Assembly: GCF_000374365.1 (NCBI RefSeq)
Contig: NZ_KB894131.1
Span: forward strand, 1 to 64,000
From: Bacteroides gallinarum DSM 18171 = JCM 13658
GTDB lineage: Bacteria > Bacteroidota > Bacteroidia > Bacteroidales > Bacteroidaceae
DNA length: 64,000 nt
Direction: 5' to 3'
A model generated the notes under the pieces. It had not been told where the DNA came from and made no database searches. It was given only the letters and a program-made list of their open reading frames with translations. The translations under genes were made by a program, and so were the position numbers. Positions 45,018 to 54,263 of this stretch are shown here, one piece after another (positions within the stretch are counted from its first letter, which is position 1; the number at the start of each line of letters is the position of its first letter).

Positions 45018-46334
45018 ATGAAAGAACCCAAAGTAGAAGTAGGCATATTGTCCGAACCGCAAATAGAGTTCGTCCTGCACGCCCCCTACCGCATATCCGG
45101 CAAGGAAGTCAGCGGCAGGCAGGTAGCCACCTACGACGGAGGTAAAATCCTCTGGAACGGCAGGCAATACGACGAGCTATTGTTCGAACCCTTGCAGGAA
45201 TCCGCCGCAGCCTTCGAGTTGCTGGACGTAACTATCGGCATAAACTTCCACTGGGAACGCAAAGAAGACCAGCGTTTCCAGGGTTCTTTGAAGATTATCG
45301 TGGAAAACGGCAAGCTGACGGGTATCAACGTAGTCAACGTAGAAGACTACCTGACCAGCGTCATATCCAGTGAGATGAGTGCAACAGCCTCTCTGGAACT
45401 GCTGAAAGCCCATGCCGTCATCTCGCGTAGCTGGCTGCTGGCACAGATACGGAAGAACAAAGAACTCACGGCAACCCGGGCAGACTACTCCGCCTCCACC
45501 CGGACGGACGAGGAACTTATCCGCTGGTACGACCGCGAAGACCACACCCGTTTCGACGTATGCGCAGACGACCATTGCCAACGCTACCAGGGAATTACCC
45601 GCGCCTCTACCGACATTGTCAAGCAGGCGATAGCCGCCACGCGGGGTGAGGTGCTTACCTTCGACGGCAAAATCTGCGACGCCCGCTTCTCCAAATGTTG
45701 CGGCGGCGCTTTCGAAGAATTCCAGTATTGCTGGGAAGACGTTGCACACCCTTACCTCGCCAAACAGCGCGATTATCCGGCTCCCGAACTGCCCGACCTC
45801 ACACAAGAACCCGATGCCGACCGCTGGATACGCACCTCCCCCCAGGCATTCTGCAATACGACGGACAAGAAAATCCTGGCGCAAGTACTCAACAACTACG
45901 ACCAGGAAACCACAGACTTCTACCGCTGGAAAGTAGAATACACCCAAGACGAGCTATCCGCCCTCATCCTGAAACGCTCCGGCATAGATTACGGGCAAAT
46001 CATCGACCTCGTCCCCATTGCCCGCGGCACTTCCGGACGCCTCTGGAAGCTGAAAATCGTAGGAACGAAGAAAACGCTCACTATCGGCAAAGAGCTGGAA
46101 ATCCGCCGTACCCTCTCTCCCTCGCACCTTTACAGCTCCGCCTTCGTCGTAGACCGGGCAGACCTGTCGGCAGAAGGCATACCCCGCCGTTTCATCCTTA
46201 CCGGAGCCGGCTGGGGGCACGGCGTGGGGCTTTGCCAGATAGGAGCCGCCGTAATGGGCGAGCAAGGATATAAGTACGACGCGATACTGCTGCATTACTA
46301 CATCGGCGCCGGCATCGACAAACTATATGATTAA
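45018..46334 (+). CDS. SpoIID/LytB-like protein without signal peptide
   Basis: Start at ATG 45018 (MKEPKVEVGIL; upstream in-frame codons would overlap the previous gene), giving 438 residues. The SpoIID domain is clear: YLTSVISSEMSATASLELLKAHAV near residue 115, holding the glutamate that is catalytic in SpoIID, an internal cysteine-rich CDARFSKCCGG near 220 and the C-terminal GAGWGHGVGLCQIGAAVM near 395. SpoIID is a lytic transglycosylase acting on peptide-free glycan. Unlike that enzyme this one has no export signal or membrane helix, so it would work in the cytoplasm, next to the gene for the AmpG importer. Confidence 0.85.
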   Translation: MKEPKVEVGILSEPQIEFVLHAPYRISGKEVSGRQVATYDGGKILWNGRQYDELLFEPLQESAAAFELLDVTIGINFHWERKEDQRFQGSLKIIVENGKLTGINVVNVEDYLTSVISSEMSATASLELLKAHAVISRSWLLAQIRKNKELTATRADYSASTRTDEELIRWYDREDHTRFDVCADDHCQRYQGITRASTDIVKQAIAATRGEVLTFDGKICDARFSKCCGGAFEEFQYCWEDVAHPYLAKQRDYPAPELPDLTQEPDADRWIRTSPQAFCNTTDKKILAQVLNNYDQETTDFYRWKVEYTQDELSALILKRSGIDYGQIIDLVPIARGTSGRLWKLKIVGTKKTLTIGKELEIRRTLSPSHLYSSAFVVDRADLSAEGIPRRFILTGAGWGHGVGLCQIGAAVMGEQGYKYDAILLHYYIGAGIDKLYD

Positions 46335-46361
46335 TCCAATAACAAAAAAACGACCAACCGA

Positions 46362-47684
46362 ATGAACAATACCAAGAACATATCGCCCTGGGCATGGGTT
46401 CCCACCCTGTACTTCGCGCAAGGCATCCCCTACTTCATCGTGAACAACATCTCCGTACTGATGTTTGCCAAAATGGGAGTTCCCAACGGAGACATGGCAC
46501 TGTTTACCAGCCTGCTGTACCTCCCCTGGACTATCAAGCCCTTCTGGAGCCCGTTCGTAGACATCATAAAGACCAAAAGGTGGTGGGTCGTTTCCATGCA
46601 GATTCTCATGTCGATAGCCTTCATCCTGCTCACGCTCTCCATTCCGCGTCCGGACGAAGCCGTCATGGCCGCCGGGACGACCCCTGTGAGCATGTTCACC
46701 TTTACGCTGATACTGTTCATCATCACGGCATTCGCCTCCGCCACGCACGACATTGCCGCCGACGGCTTCTATATGCTGGCGCTGAAGTCCGGCGAACAGG
46801 CAGAGTTCGTGGGCATCCGCAGCACCTTCTACCGCCTCGCCTCCATTTTCGGGCAAGGAGTACTCGTAGCCATTGCCGGCGCTATCGAGCTGAAATACGA
46901 CAACATCCCGCTGTCGTGGACTATCACGATGCTGGTTACCGCCGTCATGTTCAGCGCGGTAAGCCTCTACCACCTGTTCGCGATACCGCGGCCTGCCTCC
47001 GACAAATCCGTCCTCGCACCGGGAACCGCCAGTGCAAAGGCTATCTTCAAGGAATTCGGACGCACATTCGCCACCTACTTCACCAAATCCGGCGTGTTGC
47101 TCGCCATTGTATTCATGCTGCTCTACCGCCTGCCCGAAGCATTCCTCATCAAGATGTGCATGCCCTTCCTCGTCGCCTCCAAAGAGGCAGGAGGGCTGGG
47201 ACTCTCCACGGCAGAGGTAGGCATCGTGTACGGCACTATCGGAGTGATATTCCTCACGCTGGGCGGTATCCTCGGAGGGCTGTTCGCATCGCGCATAGGA
47301 CTGAAAAAATCCATTTGGTGGATGGCGGCATGTATGACGCTGCCCTGCCTGACATTCGTCTACCTGGCCATATGGCAACCCGACAACCTGTTCGCCATAT
47401 CGACGGCTATCGCTATCGAACAATTCGGTTACGGCTTCGGTTTTACAGCCTATATGCTCTATATGATGTACTTCTCCGAAGGCGAGTTCAAGACATCCCA
47501 CTATGCTATCTGCACCGCGTTCATGGCGCTGAGCATGATGATTCCGGGCATGTTCGCAGGCTACATCCAGGAAGCAATCGGCTACACCAACTTCTTCTGG
47601 CTGGTAATAGCATGCTGCATAGCCACGGTCATCGTCACCGTTTTCGCCGACAGAAGAATCGACCCCGAATACGGCAAGAAATAA
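46362..47684 (+). CDS. ampG: AmpG-like muropeptide permease (MFS)
   Basis: The 440-residue inner-membrane protein of about 12 helices has the AmpG opening WAWVPTLYFAQGIPYFIVNN at residues 9-28, followed by KPFWSPFVD near 63 and ATHDIAADGF near 127, typical for the family. AmpG imports GlcNAc-anhydroMurNAc and its peptides. In Tannerella forsythia an AmpG of this type has been linked to muropeptide uptake. Its position between the SpoIID-like gene and namZ2 supports that role. Confidence 0.9.
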   Translation: MNNTKNISPWAWVPTLYFAQGIPYFIVNNISVLMFAKMGVPNGDMALFTSLLYLPWTIKPFWSPFVDIIKTKRWWVVSMQILMSIAFILLTLSIPRPDEAVMAAGTTPVSMFTFTLILFIITAFASATHDIAADGFYMLALKSGEQAEFVGIRSTFYRLASIFGQGVLVAIAGAIELKYDNIPLSWTITMLVTAVMFSAVSLYHLFAIPRPASDKSVLAPGTASAKAIFKEFGRTFATYFTKSGVLLAIVFMLLYRLPEAFLIKMCMPFLVASKEAGGLGLSTAEVGIVYGTIGVIFLTLGGILGGLFASRIGLKKSIWWMAACMTLPCLTFVYLAIWQPDNLFAISTAIAIEQFGYGFGFTAYMLYMMYFSEGEFKTSHYAICTAFMALSMMIPGMFAGYIQEAIGYTNFFWLVIACCIATVIVTVFADRRIDPEYGKK

Positions 47685-47719
47685 AAGAAACGACCCAAAG
47701 AAATACAAAGATACCGATT

Positions 47720-48958
47720 ATGAAAAAACTGTTCCTCCTCTGTATCCTCTGCGCCCTAAGCAGTGCCGCCCATGCACAGAAGATACGAATAAAGACCGGC
47801 ATCGAAGTACTGAAAGAACAAAACTTCAAATGCCTGGAAGGTAAGCGCGTAGGGCTGATTACCAATCCTACCGGAGTAGACAACCGGATGAAATCCACTA
47901 TCGACATCCTGCACGAAGCCCCCAACGTGAACCTCGTAGCCCTGTATGGCCCGGAGCACGGCGTACGCGGCGACGTACACGCAGGCGACCACGTAACGGA
48001 CATGAAAGACGCCTCCACCGGCCTGCCCGTTTACTCCCTGTACGGAAGCACGCGCAAGGCGACGCCGGAAATGCTGAAAGACATAGACGTGCTGGTATAT
48101 GACATCCAGGACATCGGCTGCCGCTCATTTACGTACATCAGCACAATGGGGCTCGCCATGGAAGCCGCTGCCGAGAACGGCAAGGAGCTTATCGTGTTAG
48201 ACCGCCCCAACCCCGTAGGCGGGCTCAAGATAGAAGGTAACCTTACGGAGGACGACTGCATATCGTTTGTCAGCCAGTTCAAGATACCGTACCTTTACGG
48301 GCTTACCTGCGGCGAGCTGGCGTTGATGCTGAACGGGGAGAAGATGCTGAAAGACGGTAAGCAATGCCGGCTGCACGTCGTAAAGATGAAAGGCTGGAAA
48401 CGCAAAATGGACTATACGCAGACCGGGCTGCAATGGGTTCCCTCCTCCCCGCACATCCCACATCCGCATTCCGCATTCTTCTATCCCGTCAGCGGAATCT
48501 TAGGAGAGCTGGGGTATATGTCTATCGGGGTAGGCTATACGATTCCGTTCCAGATGTTCGCCGCCCCGTGGGTGGAAGCGGAGAAACTTGCCGGGAGGCT
48601 GAACGGGCTCGATGTGCCGGGCGTCATTTTCCGCCCGATATACCTGAAGCCGTTCTACTCCGTAGGCAAAGGCGAGTTGCTGCAAGGCGTGCAAGTGCAC
48701 ATCGTGGATTTCGCCAAAGCCCCACTGAGCGAAATACAGTTCCTCGTGATGCAGGAAGTGGCAGCCCTCTATCCCGACCGTGCCGTATTCGAGCATGCCG
48801 ACCAAGGACGCTTCTCCATGTTCGACAAGGTATGCGGCTCGAAGCAGATACGCCAGCGCTTCGGCAAGCGCAACCGCTGGGAGGACATCCGCGACTATTG
48901 GTACAAAGACGTCGAGGAGTTCCGCAAGCTGTCGAAGCAGTATTATTTATACAAATAA
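47720..48958 (+). CDS. namZ2: Exo-beta-N-acetylmuramidase (DUF1343/GH171), second copy
   Basis: Start at ATG 47720, where a signal peptide begins (MKKLFLLCILCALSSAAHA, 19 residues); total 412 residues. Shares with the first copy LITNPTGVD near 45 (for SNHTGMV), YGPEHGVRGDVHAGDH near 75, DIQDIGCRSFTY near 125 and LDRPNPVGG near 157. The two copies are clearly diverged, so they probably prefer different chains (MurNAc-GlcNAc disaccharide versus longer strands), as reported for the pair in T. forsythia. Confidence 0.92.
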   Translation: MKKLFLLCILCALSSAAHAQKIRIKTGIEVLKEQNFKCLEGKRVGLITNPTGVDNRMKSTIDILHEAPNVNLVALYGPEHGVRGDVHAGDHVTDMKDASTGLPVYSLYGSTRKATPEMLKDIDVLVYDIQDIGCRSFTYISTMGLAMEAAAENGKELIVLDRPNPVGGLKIEGNLTEDDCISFVSQFKIPYLYGLTCGELALMLNGEKMLKDGKQCRLHVVKMKGWKRKMDYTQTGLQWVPSSPHIPHPHSAFFYPVSGILGELGYMSIGVGYTIPFQMFAAPWVEAEKLAGRLNGLDVPGVIFRPIYLKPFYSVGKGELLQGVQVHIVDFAKAPLSEIQFLVMQEVAALYPDRAVFEHADQGRFSMFDKVCGSKQIRQRFGKRNRWEDIRDYWYKDVEEFRKLSKQYYLYK

Positions 48959-48982
48959 ACTGACAAACCGAAACAACGGCCG

Positions 48983-49064
48983 ATGAGCCGTATATTGAAT
49001 GCCATTCAGTCGTATACTGAAATAGGTTCAGTCGTATACAGAATGCCATTCAATCGTATAGTGA
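48983..49064. repeat. 22-bp-spaced palindromic repeat cluster, locus 2
   Basis: Four units related to TTCAGTCGTATACTGA start at 48983 (degenerate), 49005 (exact), 49027 and 49049, all 22 bases apart and in one orientation, with linkers of the AATGCCA and AATAGG type. The cluster fills the 190-base gap between namZ2 and the FAD/Fe-S oxidase gene. It is the same family as at 8951-9033, 40 kb away. Confidence 0.85.
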
Positions 49065-49148
49065 ATACGCCTCCCCATACAACCCTCCCACAGCCTATTG
49101 CAACGGAGGTAGGCGGGAAGCGGTACAGGAGTAAAAGGTATATACATT

Positions 49149-52100
49149 ATGGAAAAGAGCAACTACATGGCTTTCCTGCATGAAGCAACACGATTCATCC
49201 CGCAGGAAAGGGTTTACACCGACGAACTCCGCCGGCTGGCTTGGGGTACGGATGCAGGCTTCTACCGCCTCATCCCGCAAATCGTAATCCGTTCGGAGAG
49301 CGAAGAAGAAATCTCCCGCCTGCTGAAACTGGCAGGCCGCTACAACCTGCCCGTCACCTTCCGGGCGGCAGGAACCAGCCTGTCCGGACAAGCAATCAGC
49401 GACTCCATACTTATCGTAGCCGGCAAACACTGGGAGAAGTACAGCCTGTCTCCCGACCACGAGGAAATCACCCTGCAACCCGGTATTACCGGGCAGCGGG
49501 TCAATGAGTTGCTGGCGCCCTTCGGACGGAAATTCGCCCCAGACCCGGCTTCCGTAAAAAGCGCCATGGTAGGCGGCATCGTCATGAACAACGCCTCCGG
49601 CATGAACTGCGGCACACATGCCAACAGCGATAAAGTACTCCTCTCCGCCCGCATCGTACTGGCAGACGGCACGGTGCTCGATACCGGTGACCCCGTAAGC
49701 CGTGCGGCATTCGAAGTGACGCACCGCGACTTCGTACGCCGCATCTGCACGCTCCGCGACGAGGTACGCGCCGACGAGAAGCTGGCGGAGCGCATCCGGT
49801 ACAAATACTCCATTAAGAATGTAACGGGGCTGAACCTGCTTCCTTTCATCCGCTTCGACGACCCGTTCGACATCATAGCCCACCTCATGGTAGGCTCGGA
49901 AGGGACACTGGCATTCCTCTCGCAGGTAACCATGAAAACAGAGTACGACTATCCCTGCAAGGCAAGCGCCATGCTCTACTTCAAGACAATCGAGGAGGCA
50001 TGCCGCGCCGTAGTAGCCATGAAAGCCCTGGGCAACCCGCAAACCGCGCCTTCCGGTTCCTGGTTTCCGGATGCCGGCGCAGCCATAGTGAAAGGAGCGG
50101 AACTGCTGGACTGGAAATCCCTGGCATCGGTAGGCGACCCGGTATTCCTGAAATACAAAGGGGAGGTATGCTCCTCCTCCCTGCCTGGCGTGGAGCCGGG
50201 CGACGAAACCGGGCTTACTGCCGTACTGGCCGAAACCAAAGCCCGCAGTGCGGAGGAGCTGCAACAGAATATCCGTGCGATAGAGCACTGCCTCTCCGCC
50301 TTCCACACTTATACGCCCGTCCGCTTCACCGACAAGCCCGAGGAATACTCGCAGTACTGGGCTATCCGTTCCGGCATCTTCCCCTCCGTAGGCGGAACGC
50401 GGAAACCCGGTACGACCTGTCTTATCGAGGATGTAGCCTTCCACATCGAAGACCTGCCCGAGGCGACCGCCGCATTGCAACAGCTCATAGCCCGCCACGG
50501 CTACGAGGATGCCTGCATATACGGGCATGCGCTGGAGGGGAATTATCATTTCATCCTCAACCAATCCTTCGGAAGCGATGCCGAGGTGAAGCGCTACGAA
50601 GCCCTGATGAACGATGTAAAGGCGCTAGTTGTAGACCGGTACGACGGTTCGCTGAAAGCCGAGCACGGCACAGGACGCAACATGGCTCCTTTTGTCCGTT
50701 ACGAATGGGGAGACTCTGCCTACGGGATTATGAAAGCCGTTAAAGAGCTGTTCGACCCCCAAGGTCTGCTGAACCCGGGTGTCATCTTCAACGACGACCC
50801 GCAATGCCATATCAAGCATTTCAAACCGCTGCCGCTGATACCGCTGGATGCGGAAAGCCCCGCCGCCAAAGTAAACCGCTGCATCGAATGCGGCTTCTGC
50901 GAGGTAAACTGCCTGTCCTGCGGCTTCACCCTCTCCTCGCGCCAGCGCATCGTGCTGCAAAGAGAGCTTGCACGCCTCCGACAGAGCGGCGAAGCCCCCG
51001 AACGCCTCGCCCTGCTGGAAAAGCAATACCGCTACCCCGGCAACCAGACTTGCGCCGGAGACGGGCTTTGCTCCATGTCCTGCCCCATGGGAATCAATAC
51101 GGGCGACCTGACACATATCGTCCGCCAGCAGGAATTGCCGCAAGGCAGCCTCGGCTATAAGGCGGGCAATTTTGCCGCCAACCACTTTGCCGGTATCAAG
51201 AGCACCCTGCGCCCCATACTGACGCTGGCGGATTTCGGCCATTCCGTATTAGGGACAAAAACCATGAGCAGCCTTGCCAAAGGCATGCACAATGCTCTCG
51301 GCATCCCCCTATGGACTCCGGCAATGCCCAAGGCTTTCAAAGCCCCGCAACTGCCGCCCCACGACTCCCGGCATGACAAGGTAGTCTACTTCCCCAGTTG
51401 CATCAACCAGACCATGGGGCTGCCCAGGAAATCTCCTGTGGAGCAGGCATTGGTAAGCAAGATGATTGCACTGCTGCAAAAAGGCGGCTACGAGGTTATC
51501 CTCCCCAAAAACATGGAGAAACTATGCTGCGGTACAATCTGGGAAAGTAAGGGCATGCTCGACATCGCCGACCGCAAAACCGCCGAGCTGGAAGCGGCGC
51601 TATGGGAAGCCAGCGAACAGGGCAAGTACCCCGTTCTGTGCGACCAAAGCCCGTGCCTGCACCGGATGCGCGAAACAATCCACAAGATGAGACTCTACGA
51701 ACCGGCAGAGTTCATATATACTTTCCTGCGCGACAGGCTGGTATTCACTCCCACCGACCACCCCGTGGCAATCCACATCACCTGCTCCATGCGCAAAATG
51801 GGGCTGGCCGATACGATGATAGCCCTGGCGCGCCTTTGCTCCACCAAGGTCATCGTACCGGAGGAGGTGGGCTGCTGCGGCTTTGCCGGCGACCGCGGCT
51901 TTACATATCCCGAACTGAACGCATATGCCCTGCGCAAGCTCCGCCCGCAGCTAAAGGCTGCCGGCGCCGGTATCGGTTACTCCAACAGCCGTACCTGCGA
52001 AATCGGGCTGACCACGAATTCCGGCATCCCGTACGTATCCATTGCCTACCTCGTAGACCAATGCACCCAGCCCCGGATACCGGCTCGAACATTAACTTAA
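49149..52100 (+). CDS. FAD/Fe-S oxidoreductase, D-lactate dehydrogenase-like
   Basis: The 983-residue cytosolic or membrane-peripheral protein fuses a GlcD/Dld-type flavin part and a GlcF-type iron-sulfur part. The FAD_binding_4 region includes PVTFRAAGTSLSGQA near residue 72 and MVGGIVMNNASGMNCG near 140; the FAD-oxidase C domain follows. Then come CIECGFCEVNCLSCG near 578 and CAGDGLCSMSCP near 635 as cluster ligands, and two CCG domains (CCGTIWESKGM near 793, CCGFAGDRG near 907). This architecture fits quinone-linked D-lactate or 2-hydroxyglutarate dehydrogenases. Since MurQ, three genes downstream, releases D-lactate, D-lactate oxidation is the most likely job. Confidence 0.85.
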   Translation: MEKSNYMAFLHEATRFIPQERVYTDELRRLAWGTDAGFYRLIPQIVIRSESEEEISRLLKLAGRYNLPVTFRAAGTSLSGQAISDSILIVAGKHWEKYSLSPDHEEITLQPGITGQRVNELLAPFGRKFAPDPASVKSAMVGGIVMNNASGMNCGTHANSDKVLLSARIVLADGTVLDTGDPVSRAAFEVTHRDFVRRICTLRDEVRADEKLAERIRYKYSIKNVTGLNLLPFIRFDDPFDIIAHLMVGSEGTLAFLSQVTMKTEYDYPCKASAMLYFKTIEEACRAVVAMKALGNPQTAPSGSWFPDAGAAIVKGAELLDWKSLASVGDPVFLKYKGEVCSSSLPGVEPGDETGLTAVLAETKARSAEELQQNIRAIEHCLSAFHTYTPVRFTDKPEEYSQYWAIRSGIFPSVGGTRKPGTTCLIEDVAFHIEDLPEATAALQQLIARHGYEDACIYGHALEGNYHFILNQSFGSDAEVKRYEALMNDVKALVVDRYDGSLKAEHGTGRNMAPFVRYEWGDSAYGIMKAVKELFDPQGLLNPGVIFNDDPQCHIKHFKPLPLIPLDAESPAAKVNRCIECGFCEVNCLSCGFTLSSRQRIVLQRELARLRQSGEAPERLALLEKQYRYPGNQTCAGDGLCSMSCPMGINTGDLTHIVRQQELPQGSLGYKAGNFAANHFAGIKSTLRPILTLADFGHSVLGTKTMSSLAKGMHNALGIPLWTPAMPKAFKAPQLPPHDSRHDKVVYFPSCINQTMGLPRKSPVEQALVSKMIALLQKGGYEVILPKNMEKLCCGTIWESKGMLDIADRKTAELEAALWEASEQGKYPVLCDQSPCLHRMRETIHKMRLYEPAEFIYTFLRDRLVFTPTDHPVAIHITCSMRKMGLADTMIALARLCSTKVIVPEEVGCCGFAGDRGFTYPELNAYALRKLRPQLKAAGAGIGYSNSRTCEIGLTTNSGIPYVSIAYLVDQCTQPRIPARTLT

Positions 52101-52113
52101 CACACATAGAATT

Positions 52114-53304
52114 ATGAACAATCCAACAAAGACAAACAAGCGTATCCTTGCCCTCGACATACTCCGGGGCATCACTATCGCGGGAATGATTATGGTTAAC
52201 AATCCCGGCACATGGGCGCATATCTATGCTCCCCTGCGCCATGCGGAGTGGAACGGCCTCACCCCCACCGACCTCGTGTTCCCATTCTTCATGTTCATCA
52301 TGGGAATATCCACGTACATCTCCCTGAAAAAGTACGACTTCGAGTTCAGCCATGCCGCCGCCCTGAAAATCCTGAAACGTACCGTACTCATCTTCCTCAT
52401 CGGCATGGCTATCGGCTGGTTCTCGAGGTTCTGTTATTACTGGGCTTCCCCCACCGAAGGCATCGGCTTCGGCGCACAGCTATGGGAATCCGTATGGAGC
52501 TTCGACCGCATCCGTATCCTGGGTGTCATGCAGCGCCTGGCGCTCTGCTACGGTGCTACCGCTATCATCGCCCTCACGATGAAGCACCGTAACATCCCTT
52601 ATCTTATCGCTACCTTGCTGATAGGTTATTTCATCCTGCTGATGTGCGGTAACGGTTTCGCCTACAACGAAACGAACATCCTCTCCGTTGCCGACCGTGC
52701 TATCCTGACCCCCGCACATATGTACAAGGACAACGGCATCGACCCGGAAGGCTTGCTAAGCACCATTCCTTCCATAGCCCACGTGCTGCTGGGCTTCTGC
52801 GTAGGGCGCATGATGCTCGGAGGAAACAAAGCGGGGCAAGACCGCGAAAGCCTGCTCAACTCGCACCTCATCAAGCTGTTCCTGGCAGGCACTATCCTTA
52901 CTTTCTCGGGTTTCCTGCTGAGTTACGGATGCCCTATCAACAAGAAGATATGGTCGCCCACCTTTGTGCTCGCCACCTGCGGACTGGCTTCCAGCCTCCT
53001 GGCGCTCCTTATCTGGATAATCGACGTAAAAGGATATAAGAAATGGAGCCTGTTCTTCGAATCGTTCGGTATCAACCCCTTGTTCATGTATGTATTGGGC
53101 GGTGTGCTCAGCATCCTCTTCGGCAGCATCAGCTTTCCGTGGGGAGAAGGCAGCATCAGCATACACACATTCCTGTACAAGATACTGCTGATGCCCGTAT
53201 TCGGCGAAACCGGCGGTTCCTTAGCTTATGCACTGTTGTTCGTGGGTATCAACTGGTGCATCGGCTACCAGCTTTACAAACGAAAGATATATATCAAACT
53301 ATAA
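52114..53304 (+). CDS. murT: MurT-like MurNAc transporter (DUF5009)
   Basis: A 396-residue protein of about 10-11 membrane helices with the DUF5009/HGSNAT-like pattern LDILRGITIAGMIMVNNPG near residue 14 and LTPTDLVFPFFMFIMG near 49, plus RILGVMQRLALCYG near 134. The human relative is the lysosomal heparan-glucosaminide acetyltransferase, but in Tannerella forsythia the homologue upstream of murK-murQ serves MurNAc uptake across the inner membrane. Gene order murT-murK-murQ here is the same. An acetyltransferase activity cannot be excluded. Confidence 0.88.
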   Translation: MNNPTKTNKRILALDILRGITIAGMIMVNNPGTWAHIYAPLRHAEWNGLTPTDLVFPFFMFIMGISTYISLKKYDFEFSHAAALKILKRTVLIFLIGMAIGWFSRFCYYWASPTEGIGFGAQLWESVWSFDRIRILGVMQRLALCYGATAIIALTMKHRNIPYLIATLLIGYFILLMCGNGFAYNETNILSVADRAILTPAHMYKDNGIDPEGLLSTIPSIAHVLLGFCVGRMMLGGNKAGQDRESLLNSHLIKLFLAGTILTFSGFLLSYGCPINKKIWSPTFVLATCGLASSLLALLIWIIDVKGYKKWSLFFESFGINPLFMYVLGGVLSILFGSISFPWGEGSISIHTFLYKILLMPVFGETGGSLAYALLFVGINWCIGYQLYKRKIYIKL

Positions 53305-53382
53305 GGCCTCATGGTTTCTGTAATTCAAAACCCGGAATTCCATAAAGCCTGAAATCCCATAAATCAAAAAAACAATATCAAA

Positions 53383-54228
53383 ATGATTCTAATAGCAGAC
53401 AGTGGCTCTACAAAAACCGATTGGTGCGTTGTAGAAAAAGGACGACTCATCCGGCAGATATCCACGAAAGGAACCAACCCTTTCTTTCAGTCGGAAGAAG
53501 AAATCAGTAATGAGATTGCAACGGTACTGTTGCCCCAGTTAGGAACCGGCGCATTGGATGCTGTATATTTCTATGGCGCGGGATGCGGCTTTCCCGACAA
53601 GATAGCCATGGTTCACCGTGCCATTACCAGGCATCTCCGGGTAAAGGGGGAAGTAGAGGTGAATACGGACATGCTTGCGGCAGCCCGCGGGCTTTGCCGG
53701 CACGAAGCGGGTATCGCCTGTATCATGGGTACGGGCTCCAATTCCTGCTATTACGACGGAAAGCAGATTGTGAATAACGTATCGCCGTTGGGCTTCATCC
53801 TCGGAGACGAGGGCAGCGGTGCCGTGTTGGGCAAGCTGCTGGTGGGCGATATACTGAAGAACCAGATGACGCCCGCACTCAAGGAGAAATTCCTCGAACA
53901 GTTCGGCCTGACTCCTGCCGACATCATCGACCGCGTTTACCGCAAGCCGTTCCCCAACCGTTTCCTGGCAAGCCTCTCTCCGTTCCTTGCACAGAACCTG
54001 GACGAGCCGTGCATACGTACGCTGGTATCGGACAGCTTCAAGGCTTTCCTTAAACGCAACGTCATGCAGTACGAGAATTACCGGAACAGCAAAGTGCACT
54101 TCATCGGCTCGGTAGCCTTCTATTACAGAGCCGTACTGGAGGAGGCAGCCCGGGAACTGGGCATCCGGCTGGGTACTATCATCAAAAGCCCCATGGAAGG
54201 GTTAATTGAGTATCACAGTGGAAAATGA
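53383..54228 (+). CDS. murK: N-acetylmuramic acid kinase MurK (BadF/BadG type)
   Basis: The 281-residue ASKHA kinase has the phosphate-1 loop ADSGSTKTDW at residues 5-14, NTDMLAAARGL near 91, GTGSNSCYYDGK near 117 and the adenosine-region LGDEGSGAVLGK near 139. By position between murT and murQ it should phosphorylate MurNAc at O6, as MurK of T. forsythia does. A clearly related but more A+T-rich paralogue lies at 26629-27477. Confidence 0.9.
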   Translation: MILIADSGSTKTDWCVVEKGRLIRQISTKGTNPFFQSEEEISNEIATVLLPQLGTGALDAVYFYGAGCGFPDKIAMVHRAITRHLRVKGEVEVNTDMLAAARGLCRHEAGIACIMGTGSNSCYYDGKQIVNNVSPLGFILGDEGSGAVLGKLLVGDILKNQMTPALKEKFLEQFGLTPADIIDRVYRKPFPNRFLASLSPFLAQNLDEPCIRTLVSDSFKAFLKRNVMQYENYRNSKVHFIGSVAFYYRAVLEEAARELGIRLGTIIKSPMEGLIEYHSGK

Positions 54229-54263
54229 CAAAAGCAGTAAAATAACAAAAAACGAATATCCTT

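Noticed and set aside
46394..48958. An 854-codon frame running through ampG into namZ2, suggesting a fusion
   Set aside because: The first part is ampG read out of frame (arginine- and histidine-rich). The real gene starts at 47720, where a signal peptide begins.
52114..53304. Heparan-glucosaminide acetyltransferase
   Set aside because: The fold is related, but the murT-murK-murQ order and the Tannerella forsythia precedent favour MurNAc transport.
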